The notes under the pieces: generated by a model
What the model saw: only the letters and a program-made list of their open reading frames with translations
Database searches by the model: none
What the model was told of the DNA's origin: nothing
Program-made: the position numbers and the translations under genes
DNA from: Bacteroidales bacterium
GTDB lineage: Bacteria > Bacteroidota > Bacteroidia > Bacteroidales > Bacteroidaceae
Reading direction: 5' to 3'
DNA length: 64,000 bases
Assembly: GCA_012517855.1 (NCBI GenBank)
Contig: JAAYUD010000067.1
Span: 1-64,000 of the forward strand
In this document: positions 1 to 10,929 of the stretch, piece by piece
How positions within the stretch are numbered: position 1 is the stretch's first letter
Layout: the number at the start of each line of letters is the position of its first letter

Positions 1-2
1 AT

Positions 3-743
3 GGGTGGACAGGCGATCCTTTTTCTTTCGTTGATGAATATAATTGGAACTGTAGTCGTGATATAGAGCCTAACAAGGGTTGGGGTGATAAGGGCGATGT
101 CTATTATATGCAACTTGTCGATAATATCCGTAAATTCAAAGGGATGAATAAGCCTGATCCCATTTCTGCAGCGAAGACAATTAATATTAATAAAATTGAT
201 GACTGGAGCAATGTAAAGCCCGATTATATGTCTTATAAAGGTAATACGCTGCATCGCGATGCTAAGGGAAGAGGCAAGTGTTATTATATAAACGACACTG
301 GGCGCAATGATATTGTAGAAGCTAAAGTAGCTCGTGACAAAAAGAACCTATATTTCTATGTTCGTACAGCAGATAAGCTTACTTCTGCTTATGATAAAAA
401 TTGGATGATGCTCTTCATTGATATTGATAGAGATAAGTCAACAGGATGGAATGGATACGATTTTATTGTCAATCGTGTTAGCCCAAAAGATGGGAAAGTG
501 CTTATAGAAAAGAATTATAGCGGCAAATGGATGTGGAATGAAGTTGCTGAATCACCGTTCGTTGTTAAAGATAATGTGTTAGTCTTTTCTATTCCACGTA
601 ATGTTTTGAATGTTGAAAAGTCCAAACTGAATTTCGAATTTAAATGGAATGACAATATGCAGGATGAAGGAAATATTATGGATTTCTATGTGGACGGTGA
701 TACTGCTCCCGGTGGTCGTTTCAATTATGTATACATTGAATAA
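3..743 (+). CDS. C-terminal part of a GH71/99-like secreted protein with C-terminal CBM9/DOMON-like domain (5' truncated by window edge)
   Basis: Reading frame stays open upstream of the listed ORF start (GWTGDPFSFVDEYNWNCSRDIEPNKGWGDKGDVYYMQLVDNIRKFKG) and aligns with the C-terminus of the 20706-22733 protein (RNPFYFVDQYNSEFNRTIEPMKGGYTDNYYMQVVQNIRRYKG; DWS.V; GRNDIV; FDFKW; NGDTAP.RRFNY.YI). Confidence 0.85.
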   Translation, partial: GWTGDPFSFVDEYNWNCSRDIEPNKGWGDKGDVYYMQLVDNIRKFKGMNKPDPISAAKTININKIDDWSNVKPDYMSYKGNTLHRDAKGRGKCYYINDTGRNDIVEAKVARDKKNLYFYVRTADKLTSAYDKNWMMLFIDIDRDKSTGWNGYDFIVNRVSPKDGKVLIEKNYSGKWMWNEVAESPFVVKDNVLVFSIPRNVLNVEKSKLNFEFKWNDNMQDEGNIMDFYVDGDTAPGGRFNYVYIE

Positions 744-970
744 CCTAGTATCGGAATTTTTTCTTGGGGTGAAATAATTCATACTATATATTGATGAAAT
801 TCTTAGGCAAAAGATAAAATAGAAGAATGCAAAAAGAAAAGTAAATAGAGAAGTAAAAATAAAGGATCTTTAGTGTGTTGAATAGCATTTATTATTAAAT
901 TTGAATCATATTGGACCAAAATTATTCTCATTAAAGATAGCTAATTTGTTGTTTTAGAATACAGTTTGTT

Positions 971-3900
971 ATGCCAAAAATCAATTTTATGAAAATAGCG
1001 GTAGTATTTCTTTTTTTATCCTTTTTCGGTTCTGTTGCCGTAAGAGCTCAAAGTTTGCAAGAGCCTTATGGAATGGATATATCTAATCTGCATATTCAAA
1101 GTATAGTTCAAGATAGTGTAGGTTATATTTGGATGGCTACTGCTCGTGGACTTAACAGAATAGATGCTTATAAAAAATCTAGTTTTTATTTTCATACTTC
1201 TGCTATTACTTCTTTGTGTGATGATAATCTTTATAGTCTGTATGTGACTCGTGAGGGAAGTTTAGTAGCATTTACTCGATGGGGTGTAAATATATACAAC
1301 CGCTTTTCGAATAATTTTATTCGGCTCAGGGGCAATAACAATTTGGGCTTCTCTTGTGCAGAGGAGGGCAAAGATGGTAAAATATGGTTAGGTGCATCTT
1401 CTTCTGCGAAGATTGCATATACTAATACGACGAATAATCAGATTCATACGCTGTATATTCCCCAGCTTAAAGGGCAAATATCTAATATGTGTTGTGATGA
1501 TAGAGGTTTATTATGGCTATCTTCTTTTAATCAGGGAGTGTTTATATTCAATCCTTATACTCATAAGATTGTGACATGTCTTAAAAACTTGTTGCGAGTT
1601 TTTAAAAGTCCATATAGAAATACGTTGTATGGTTTGACGTCTGATCAGAAAATAGTATTGGTCAATTCTCATTCTTTAAAGGTGGAAAAGTCTATTTGTA
1701 ATTTGTCTGAAGAAGTCGTGTCTATAAATATTACTGCAGATAGGCGGCTTTATTTTTTGACTCATGATATGATTTTGTCTCTTTATAACTTGCATACACA
1801 TTCTTTCGATAAACGAAAAATAAAAGGTATTAATAGCGTTTATAATATTACATCTCTTTTGGTCGACCGTCAGTCGAATGTATGGGTGGGGACCTTTGAA
1901 GAGGGATATCTGTTTATTCCTGTTTCCAAACATACGTTCGATATTGATGTTGCTTTAGCGGAACATTTTAGAAATCAATTTGTAACTTTTCTTACTAGCG
2001 ATAGCAAAGATCGTTTTTGGATCGCTACCCGTCACAATGGTTTACACGAATACAATCGTAAAACAGATACTGATAAGATAATACTCAACTTGCATCTGAC
2101 AAACGAAGAGGCTGCCATAGCGTGTTGTTTTCATGATTCCAAAGGCCGGTTGTGGGTAGCTACCGTAAGTGCTTTATATTGTTATGATACAAAGAAAGGT
2201 ACGTCATTGCTATGTAAATATTCTAATATAGTCAAATCGCGTTATATTACTGAAGACAAGCAAGGTAATATATGGGCTATCTGTGAAGCTAATGGTGGCA
2301 TATGGATGTTATCTGCTTCTTCTCATGGGAAATTTGTCAGACCTTTTGCATCTTCAATACCCAATACTGCCAATATCACTTATTTCAGGCAGTTGCACTC
2401 GGGCCGTTATTTATTTTCTTCTTATGGTGATAATGTTTATCTGGCCGACCTTAAAGGGCATATAGAGCCTTTGTTCAGACATTGTAATCTGCAGGTAGCA
2501 TCATTTTTGCGTTCTGTGATTTATATTTATGAAGATTCTCGTCATGTGTTGTGGCTCGGAACGTATGGCAGCGGCTTGATGTGCTATGATGCCAGACATA
2601 ATTATACTGAAGTGTATACCATGTCCGAAGGCTTACCTAGTAATGATATTTTATCTATTGTCGAAGATCCTTCACATCATGTTATCTGGCTGAGTACTTC
2701 GTATGGTTTGTCAAGGTTAACGGGCAATTCGTTTATGAACTATTTTACGAAGAATGGTCTGTTGGGAAACCAGTATCACGAACGGGCAGTCTATACTAAT
2801 AATGGCATTTTGTATTTTACAGGAAACCATGGTATTACTTCATTTTCGCCTCAGAATATAAGCAATGTACATTATAATGTTCCGTTTGTTATAGAAAGTC
2901 TTACAACAGATGCTGGTATATATTATACGGCTGCTATAAGCAATAAATTGAAGTTGGGATATAGAGAAAATTCGTTTACTGTATCTTTTCTGGGGTTCGA
3001 CTATTCTTCAGCCAACAGTTTGCAGTATAGCTATATACTTGAAGGGTACGATAGACATTGGAGCACGCCATCGACTACTCATATTGTGAAATTCACCGAC
3101 CTGCCATCAGGCTTTTATGTGCTTAAAGTAAAAGTTGCCGACAATTCGGGTTGTTGGAGTAATCAGATTGCAACACTTAGAATAGTGGTCCCTCCGGCAC
3201 CATGGAAAACATGGTGGGCAATACTTATTTATATTGCTTTAATCTCCTACATGGTTTATTCTGGGATGCGTTTTTATATTCGTTATCGAGTCGATAAAGA
3301 GAAAATAAAGTTATCAGAAATGACATTGAACAAAGAACGTGAGTTAAACCAGGCCAAAATAAATTTCTTTGAAAACGTATCTCATGAGTTGCGTACACCT
3401 CTTGGGCTCATTTACGGCCCTTTCTGCGAATTACTTAAACATGGTAATTTTGGGAATAAGGGCAGTGAGTATATGGCTCTGATGGGTGCCAATATTGAAA
3501 GACTGATGATTTTGGTAGAGCAGATTTTAAGTTTCTCTCATTTGGATAGTGAAACGCTGTCATTGTCGGTTGCTAATTCAGATATAGTTACCATAGTCTG
3601 GAAGATATTGAAGCGTTTTAAGGGCGAAAATGAAGAAAAACATATAGAAACATCTTTTTCATCTACTCATGAACATTTGATGATGTATGTCGATGAGGAT
3701 AAAATAGATAAGATATTTACTAATTTGTTGTCGAATGCATTCAAATATACTCCTTCTTATGGTAAAATACAGGTGTCATTGAATGTTGTTTCGGCTCAGA
3801 ATGTAAAAGAAACATTCAATCAAGTCGGTGTGTATGATACCGATTATGTGCTTTTCTCTGTGAAAGATAGTGGTGTCGGCATAGCTTCTGAAGAAATTGA

Positions 3901-4972
3901 TAAAATATTCGACCGTTTCTATCGTAGCAAGACTAAGAACAATGTATCGATCGTTGGTAGCGGTATCGGGCTTTATTATATTAAGTGTTTGGTCAAAAAG
4001 CATAAAGGGTTCATTAAAGCCGAAAGGAATGCCGATAGAGGTACTATGTTCATGTTTTGTCTTCCTTTGTCTGATGCTGTCTATCAATCCTCAGAAATGA
4101 TGGGTGTGTGCCAAGTCGATTCTGTTGACAAAAAGAAGATAGATTTGGCTACTATCGTTCTGCCTCAGGAGGAAAAAATCAAAGAAGTTCAAGAAAATAA
4201 AAACAACCCCTTATTACTTATTGTTGAGGATGAACCTAATCTTCAGGAATTTTTGGGCGATTTGTTACAGTCTTATTATAATGTTCAAAAAGCTTTTGAT
4301 GGAGAAGAGGGCTTAAAAAAAGCATTGGAAACTATTCCGGATATAATTTTAATGGATGTGATGATGCCTCTTATGGACGGATATGAGTTGTGTAAGAAAA
4401 TAAAAGAAGATTTACATACATGTCATATTCCCGTTATTTTATTGACTGCGAAGAGTAATGTCGCAGAGCAAATTGAAGGGATGAATTCTGGTGCTGATGT
4501 GTATATTCCCAAACCGTTTAATCCTGATTATCTTAAATCTGTTCTTCAGAGTGTACTTCGTAATAGAAAACGTATGCAGCATATGTTAGTCGAGAATCAA
4601 TTACATTCGAAAGGAATAAAGGAAGGTACTATTCACTTAAATAAATTAGATCGTGAACTGTTGGAGAAATTGGATAAAAAAATAGATATAGAATTAAGTA
4701 ATTCTGATTTGTCGGTTGATGAATTGGCTGGTGAACTTTATTTTAGCCGTAGTACGTTTTACCGTAAAGTGAAAAATTTGACAGGCTTTTCTCCTAATGA
4801 TTATGTGAGGGTGTATAGAGTGAAGAAGGCAGCTGAATTTATTCAAGATGGTGATTATAATCTTTCTGAAATTGCCGATATGACAGGTTTTAGTACTCAA
4901 TCCTATTTCTCTTCAATGTTTAAGAAATATTATGGACTAACTCCAAGTGAGTATAAATTAAATAAACAATAG
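971..4972 (+). CDS. Hybrid two-component system sensor/regulator (HTCS: periplasmic propeller, Y_Y_Y, histidine kinase, receiver, AraC HTH)
   Basis: Signal-like N-terminus, propeller motifs (D..GRLWVAT, LWLGTYGSGL), kinase H-box NVSHELRTPLG, HATPase GSGIGLYYIK, receiver ILMDVMMPLMDG and K in YIPKPF, C-terminal AraC helices (IADMTGFSTQSYFSSMFKKYYGLTPSEY). Confidence 0.95.
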   Translation: MPKINFMKIAVVFLFLSFFGSVAVRAQSLQEPYGMDISNLHIQSIVQDSVGYIWMATARGLNRIDAYKKSSFYFHTSAITSLCDDNLYSLYVTREGSLVAFTRWGVNIYNRFSNNFIRLRGNNNLGFSCAEEGKDGKIWLGASSSAKIAYTNTTNNQIHTLYIPQLKGQISNMCCDDRGLLWLSSFNQGVFIFNPYTHKIVTCLKNLLRVFKSPYRNTLYGLTSDQKIVLVNSHSLKVEKSICNLSEEVVSINITADRRLYFLTHDMILSLYNLHTHSFDKRKIKGINSVYNITSLLVDRQSNVWVGTFEEGYLFIPVSKHTFDIDVALAEHFRNQFVTFLTSDSKDRFWIATRHNGLHEYNRKTDTDKIILNLHLTNEEAAIACCFHDSKGRLWVATVSALYCYDTKKGTSLLCKYSNIVKSRYITEDKQGNIWAICEANGGIWMLSASSHGKFVRPFASSIPNTANITYFRQLHSGRYLFSSYGDNVYLADLKGHIEPLFRHCNLQVASFLRSVIYIYEDSRHVLWLGTYGSGLMCYDARHNYTEVYTMSEGLPSNDILSIVEDPSHHVIWLSTSYGLSRLTGNSFMNYFTKNGLLGNQYHERAVYTNNGILYFTGNHGITSFSPQNISNVHYNVPFVIESLTTDAGIYYTAAISNKLKLGYRENSFTVSFLGFDYSSANSLQYSYILEGYDRHWSTPSTTHIVKFTDLPSGFYVLKVKVADNSGCWSNQIATLRIVVPPAPWKTWWAILIYIALISYMVYSGMRFYIRYRVDKEKIKLSEMTLNKERELNQAKINFFENVSHELRTPLGLIYGPFCELLKHGNFGNKGSEYMALMGANIERLMILVEQILSFSHLDSETLSLSVANSDIVTIVWKILKRFKGENEEKHIETSFSSTHEHLMMYVDEDKIDKIFTNLLSNAFKYTPSYGKIQVSLNVVSAQNVKETFNQVGVYDTDYVLFSVKDSGVGIASEEIDKIFDRFYRSKTKNNVSIVGSGIGLYYIKCLVKKHKGFIKAERNADRGTMFMFCLPLSDAVYQSSEMMGVCQVDSVDKKKIDLATIVLPQEEKIKEVQENKNNPLLLIVEDEPNLQEFLGDLLQSYYNVQKAFDGEEGLKKALETIPDIILMDVMMPLMDGYELCKKIKEDLHTCHIPVILLTAKSNVAEQIEGMNSGADVYIPKPFNPDYLKSVLQSVLRNRKRMQHMLVENQLHSKGIKEGTIHLNKLDRELLEKLDKKIDIELSNSDLSVDELAGELYFSRSTFYRKVKNLTGFSPNDYVRVYRVKKAAEFIQDGDYNLSEIADMTGFSTQSYFSSMFKKYYGLTPSEYKLNKQ

Positions 4973-5062
4973 AACATGATTTTTTGTGATATTTATTATC
5001 AAGACTAACAAATTATAAAAATTATTTCGTCGATTTTGTCTAACTAATTAATATATTAATGT

Positions 5063-7531
5063 ATGAAACATTCTATTTTTTTTATTTTTCTTTTTTGTTG
5101 TATTTCTCTTTCTATTTATTCACAAGTTCCAAAGACCAATATCGATAAAAAAGTAGATCTGATACTTTCTCAAATGACTCTTGAAGAAAAAATCGACTAC
5201 ATAGGTGGTTATCAAACTTATAATATTCGACCTATGGCGCGATTCAACTTACCTCTTATTAAAATGTTTGATGGTCCTGTAGGCCCTAGAAATGAAGGAA
5301 AAACGACATCATATCCGTGTCCTGTATTGTTGTCTTCGTCTTGGAATACTGATTTGGCGTATACTTTTGGGCAGTCGATAGGGAATGATTGTCGTGCAAG
5401 AGGTGTTCATATTTTATTAATGCCGGGGGTAAATATAATGCGTTCTCCGCTTTGTGGTCGTAATTTTGAATATTACAGTGAAGATCCTTATTTGGCTAGT
5501 AGAATAGCTGTCAATACAATTACTGGTTTGCAATCGAAAGGGGTCATGGGGTGTGTGAAACATTTTGCTTTGAATAATCAAGAATGGGACAGGTGTAATG
5601 TTAGTTCTGATGCGGATGAACGTACTATGCAGGAAATATATTTGCCTGCTTTTAAAGCTGCCGTTACAGAAGCCAAAGTAGCTACGATAATGGACTCTTA
5701 TAATTTGATAAATGGGAGCCATTCAACGGAAAATGCTCATTTGAATATAGACATTTTACGAAAAATGTGGGGATTCAAAGGTATCGTAATGTCCGATTGG
5801 GGAGCAACTCATAATTCCGTTGCAGCTGCTAAAGGTGGACTTGATTTAGAAATGGGCGATCCATATTATTTTACCCGTAATGATTTGTTGGTTAAAGTAA
5901 AGGAGGGTGTTATTCCCGAATTATTAATTGATGAAAAAGTACGTCATATACTTTATTCTATTTTTAATTTTCATTTTGATGATAAATCTCAACAAAATAA
6001 AAGCATTCCCTTGGATGATCCGAAAAGTTGTGCAATGGCTTTGAAAATTGCTGAACAGGGAATAGTATTATTGAAAAATGATAATAAAATTTTACCGGTA
6101 AATAAATCGAAAGTTAAATCAATTATTATTGTTGGTCCCAACGCGGATAAGATGATTTGGGGAGGTGGAAGCTCTTCTGCGATACCTTTCCATTTTGTTA
6201 CTACTTATGAAGGAATTAAGAAAGAGGCAGGTCATGATATTAGTATTAGAAAGGTCGACGATACTTCTACTTTTGATGAAAGTTTGAAATTTCCCTCATT
6301 TTATACGTCCAATTCATTGAATGAGGTTGGTTTAAAAGCTGAATATTATAATAATCAGAATCTTTCAGGCAATCCTATTTTAACCCGTATAGATCGTAGT
6401 ATAAATTTTGATTGGGGGAATGATTCTCCAGATAAGTCATTGCCAAGTGATCATTTCTCTGTACGTTGGACGGGGGTGATGAAAGTAGATAATCCGGGTA
6501 TTTATTCTTTTAAAGTGAAAGGCGATGATGGCTTCAGAATGTGGATTGATGACAAATTAATTATTGATGAATGGAACGATCAGGCTTCTAAAAGTAGTAT
6601 TAAAACAATTAATTTGAACGAAAAGAAAGATTATAATATACGTTTGGAATATTATGAAGATGCCGGTCAAGCTTCCATTAATTTGGCATATAAAGATGGA
6701 CGTTATGTGAGAGAGGCTGCTCAATTAGCTTCTAAAGTTGATATGGCTATCGTTTGTGTTGGGTTTGATGCAGAAACGGAGACTGAAGGTTCTGACCGTA
6801 CTTTTGATTTATCTGGTTATCAATCTGATTTAATAAAGGCGGTTGCTTCAGCTAATTCTAATACTTTAGTCATTGTCAATGCGGGAGGTAATATTAATAT
6901 GCAACCGTGGCTTCATCAAGTAAAAGGTTTACTGTATGCTTGGTATCCTGGTCAAGAAGGTGGAACAGCTTTGGCAAATATTATTTTCGGTAGGACCAAT
7001 CCCAGCGGCAAATTGCCTGTGTCTTTTGAGAAAAAGTGGGAAGATAATCCTGCTTATTCCAATTATTATGATAATACAGGTAAAAAAGCTGTTGAATACA
7101 GAGAAAAGCTTTTATTAGGCTATAGATATTATGATACTAAAGATGTAGAACCGCAGTTTCCATTTGGATTCGGGCTCTCTTATTCTACTTTTTTGTTTGA
7201 ACATTTGAAAGTTCATAAAATAGGTAAAGATCGAATAGCAGGTAGTATTGATGTAAAGAATACAAGTAAGAACGATGGTTATGAGGTTGTTCAAGTTTAT
7301 GTTCATCCGATTAATCCTTCTGTATCGCGCCCTGTTCACGAGCTGAAGTTTTTTAAAAAAGTATTTGTCAAGGCTGGCACGACTATAAATGTCCCATTTA
7401 TTTTGAAGTCAGATGCTTTTTCTTATTTTAATATTAATTTTAATAAATGGATGGTCGATAAATGTAAATATATGGTGGAAATAGGGAAAGATTCTCGTAC
7501 TATATTAGAAAAAGCGCTTGTTAGTTTTTAA
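5063..7531 (+). CDS. GH3 family glycosidase with internal PA14 domain
   Basis: Signal peptide; GH3 motifs KHFALNNQE, IVMSDWGATH (nucleophile region), PA14-like insert (LKAEYYNNQNLSG...GDDGFRMWIDDKLIIDEW), C-terminal Fn3-like YGLSYS.F... Confidence 0.93.
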   Translation: MKHSIFFIFLFCCISLSIYSQVPKTNIDKKVDLILSQMTLEEKIDYIGGYQTYNIRPMARFNLPLIKMFDGPVGPRNEGKTTSYPCPVLLSSSWNTDLAYTFGQSIGNDCRARGVHILLMPGVNIMRSPLCGRNFEYYSEDPYLASRIAVNTITGLQSKGVMGCVKHFALNNQEWDRCNVSSDADERTMQEIYLPAFKAAVTEAKVATIMDSYNLINGSHSTENAHLNIDILRKMWGFKGIVMSDWGATHNSVAAAKGGLDLEMGDPYYFTRNDLLVKVKEGVIPELLIDEKVRHILYSIFNFHFDDKSQQNKSIPLDDPKSCAMALKIAEQGIVLLKNDNKILPVNKSKVKSIIIVGPNADKMIWGGGSSSAIPFHFVTTYEGIKKEAGHDISIRKVDDTSTFDESLKFPSFYTSNSLNEVGLKAEYYNNQNLSGNPILTRIDRSINFDWGNDSPDKSLPSDHFSVRWTGVMKVDNPGIYSFKVKGDDGFRMWIDDKLIIDEWNDQASKSSIKTINLNEKKDYNIRLEYYEDAGQASINLAYKDGRYVREAAQLASKVDMAIVCVGFDAETETEGSDRTFDLSGYQSDLIKAVASANSNTLVIVNAGGNINMQPWLHQVKGLLYAWYPGQEGGTALANIIFGRTNPSGKLPVSFEKKWEDNPAYSNYYDNTGKKAVEYREKLLLGYRYYDTKDVEPQFPFGFGLSYSTFLFEHLKVHKIGKDRIAGSIDVKNTSKNDGYEVVQVYVHPINPSVSRPVHELKFFKKVFVKAGTTINVPFILKSDAFSYFNINFNKWMVDKCKYMVEIGKDSRTILEKALVSF

Positions 7532-7537
7532 TTAATT

Positions 7538-9781
7538 ATGGAAAAAAGAATAATATTATTGTTTATCTCGTTTTCTTTCGTTATATCCGTCTTTTCCCAG
7601 GTCCATACGAAAAAAATGAATTATTTCGTCTCTTCTTTGATGAGTCGGATGACTTTGGAAGAAAAAATTGGTCAAACGATATTGAGTGGTGGAAATATTC
7701 CCGGATATAACGGAGAAATGCTCGATTTGGACGGTTCTATCCGTGCTGGGCTATTGGGAACAACTTCCGTAGGTTATAATTATGATATGGCTGTGCATGT
7801 TCAAAAATTGGCTTGCGAGGAATCTCGATTGAAGATTCCTTTGCTCATTGGCCTGGATGTGATCCATGGTTATCAGACAATATTTCCTATACCGTTGGCA
7901 AGTTCTTGTAGCTGGAATATGCCGCTTATTGAGCAGAGTGCTCGCATAGCTGCAGATGAAGCGACTGCTTTTGGGGTGAACTGGACATGGTCGCCAATGG
8001 TTGATATTTGTCGAGACTGTCGTTGGGGGCGTATTGCCGAAGGTGGGGGCGAGGATCCTTATCTTGGGGGGCAGATAGCTGCTGCTATGGTTCGTGGCTA
8101 TCAAGGCAACAACTTGGCGGCTGGTAATACGTTATTGGCATGTGTTAAACACTTTGCTCTATATGGAGCTGCCTAAGGTGGACGCGATTACAATACAGCC
8201 GATATGAGCAAAGTGAGCATGTACAATTATTATCTCCCTCCGTATAAAAGTGCGATCGATGCAGGTGTTGCTACTGTGATGTCTTCTTTTAATGTTGTCG
8301 ACGGTGTGCCCGCTACTGGTAATCGGTGGCTGCTTACAGATTTACTTCGTAATCAATGGAAATTTAAAGGTTTCGTGGTGTCGGATGCTAATTCGATAAA
8401 CGAAATGGTTAATCATGGTATGGGCGATGGGCAAACGGTAGCTGAACTGGCGATAAAAGCTGGTTTGGATATGGATTTGGGTGGTGGAGCTTATGTGTCT
8501 TCTTTAAAGAATGCATTGAAAGAAGGTCACATCACGATGGAGAATATTGATACGGCTTGTCGCCGTGTGTTGGAGGCAAAATACAAACTTGGATTGTTTG
8601 ACGATCCTTATAAATATATTAATAATAAGGCTCGTCAGGCTGATGTATTGTCTCCTTCCCATTTGAAAGCTGCACGCGATTTGGCCGACGAATCAATTGT
8701 ACTTTTGAAAAATAGTGATAATTTGCTGCCTTTGAAGCCTCAAGGTAAAATTGCAGTTGTCGGACCGTTGGGCAATAATCGTAAGCAACTTATTGGAACT
8801 TGGGCAAACAGTGATTTCGATAAGCCTGCCCGTAGTGTATATGAAGCTATAAAAGAATATGTTGGCGATAAAGCACAGGTTGTTTATTCGCAAGGAAGTA
8901 ATTATACCGAGGAACAATGCCTGTACGATGGCAACTATTCTATTCCAACCGATTCACTCATCGAAGAAGCTGTAAAAGTGGCGTCTGATGCAAATGTTAT
9001 TATTGCTGCGGTCGGTGAACCTGCATCGTGGAGTGGTGAAGCTCGCTCAAAATCGAATCCTTCGTTGCCTGAATGTCAGAAACGCTTACTCAAAGCACTG
9101 CATTCTATAGGCAAGCCCGTTGTTGTAGTGCTTTTGAGTGGTCGTCCTTTGATATTGTCTGAAGAGGATCATTGTTTTTCTACTTTAGTTGAAGCTTGGC
9201 ATGGTGGAACAATGGCTGGAGTAGCTTTGAGTGATATGCTTTTCGGAGTAATTAATCCTTCGGGAAAGCTGACAACTACTTTTCCTCGGAATATAGGCCA
9301 AATTCCTATATATTATAACTCCTTGAATACTGGACGCCCTCTTTCCGATTTTTGGGCGACATCCAAGTATATTGATTGCGATAATACTCCGCTGTATCCT
9401 TTCGGATACGGTTTAAGTTATACTACCTATCAATATGGAAAATTGTCTCTTAGCAAAAAGCAACTAAAGGGTAATAAAGATAGCCTGGAGATTAGTGTAC
9501 CGATAACAAACATCGGCAATTGTGATGGTAAAGAGATCGTTCAGTTATATGTCGGCGATCCGGTTGCCAGCATTTCTCGTCCAGTAAAAGAATTGAAGAA
9601 TTTCCAGAAAGTATTTTTGAAACAGGGAGAGACAAAGATTGTTTCATTTACCATTACTTCTGATAATTTGAAGTTCTACAATAGTGAGTTGAAATCTGTT
9701 GTGGAAAAGGGAATTTTCAATATATCTATTGGTCCTAATTCTCGAGATTTGCAGACGGTGAAAATATCGTATAATGATTAA
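7538..9781 (+). pseudogene. GH3 beta-glucosidase-like gene interrupted by a single in-frame TAA (8174-8176)
   Basis: ORFs 7538..8176 and 8204..9781 share a frame. ...VKHFALYGAA*GGRDYNTADMSKVSMYNYYLPPYKSAIDAG aligns without gap to the intact paralog at 31558-33798 (IKHYVAYGAAEAGRDYNTTDMSERTLREVYLPPFKAAVKAG). Confidence 0.9.
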
Positions 9782-10049
9782 TATTTGATATATATGTGTT
9801 TGAACTCGTTTCTATGGTCATGATATGTGAAGTAGCATCAGGTAACTTTTTGTTTAAATAGCTCACCAGTAAAAATTGGGGGATTAAGTGAGGTGCGGAC
9901 GTGCCGAACGTGACAACAATGGCGTTCAAAGAAGTATGTGAGGAACTTGCAAACACATTGATGCCGACAGAGAAGATGTAAAAGGGTTTGTTGTGTGATT
10001 GTTGCATTTGTTTACTGCCGACTTTCATCGGGAATGAGGTGCTTATCAA

Positions 10050-10262
10050 AAAGAGTGGAGCATACTCGTCTATGTACAAACAGGCTCCTCGGTTATCTGT
10101 AGACTGTTATTTAGAGTCATTCTAAATAAAGGTCCGCTGAAAATAACGTATCCACAATATGCTCTCAAGTCGATTTTTGGGTCTCTTTTCTCTGGCGTTG
10201 TATGTGGTGTGCCGTTAACATGCTGTGAAATAGTGTATAATGGTGTCATACGGAGGTGGCAA
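10050..10262. repeat. Degenerate repeat, copy 1 (inverted relative to 49360-49570)
   Basis: Reverse complement of 49360-49570 aligns along its length by eye (e.g. GGTCCGCTGAAAATAA, GGCGTTGTAT, TAATGGTGTCATACGGA.GTGGCAA). Confidence 0.75.
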
Positions 10263-10479
10263 AGGGTCCGATAAATCATATGTATATCTCTGTACATAAT
10301 TTTATTTGTGAACCATCGTTTAGGGCGTTTTGTAAAAAAAGTGTTTACTAATGACACAAAATGAAAGTTTCGTATTCGAAAAATGATAAGGACGTGCTGA
10401 GAGTTGATATGTCAATCACCACACAGTATCGCCCTTATCTTTAAAATTACATATGCCCCTGAAAATATTTTCATCCATA

Positions 10480-10541
10480 CGTTTTCTGAAAAACTTAAGG
10501 ACGTCACCGAAAAAACTAACATACGACAATTCTGTTGATAT
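10480..10541. repeat. Second block of the same degenerate repeat (inverted relative to ~49207-49267)
   Basis: CATACGTTTTCTGAAAAACTTAAGGACGTCACCGAAAAAACTAACATACGACAA matches the reverse complement of 49208-49265 (CATACGTTGTCAGAAAAACTTAAGGACGTCACCAGAAAAACTAACATACGACAA). Confidence 0.8.
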
Positions 10542-10862
10542 CAGAAATTCAAAAGTCGATGTGGTATACTGACTAAAAAGAACATCCTTATTTTATCACA
10601 ACCACAAGAGAAAGTCTTTTCGGCTATAATAAGAGTAATGATGCTAAGTAAAAACATCGCTTGTGTTGCTTAAGGCTAATAAAAGCTGTTTTGACACATT
10701 TTTGATAATAATTGAACTTTTTATGATAAAGCATTTCCTTAAAAAAAACGAATTTTACATTCACAAAAAGTAACTTACTTAACATTAAAATTAGCTAACA
10801 TGGAAAACAGAAAAAAATCAAAAAACATTCGAAATTTATCTTGCGAGTAGTAACAATAAGTC

Positions 10863-10896
10863 TTGATAAATGAAGTCTTAATTGGGCATTTATCAA
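10863..10896. promoter_or_regulatory. Inverted repeat in the leader of the SusC/D operon
   Basis: Perfect 10-bp arms TTGATAAATG / CATTTATCAA with 14-nt loop, ~34 bp upstream of the ATG at 10930. Confidence 0.45.
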
Positions 10897-10929
10897 TTCT
10901 TATTAAAAAACTAATTTAATTTATGTATC

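Noticed and set aside
10070-10357. 95-aa minus-strand ORF
   Set aside because: Same degenerate repeat; treated as repeat, not as gene.
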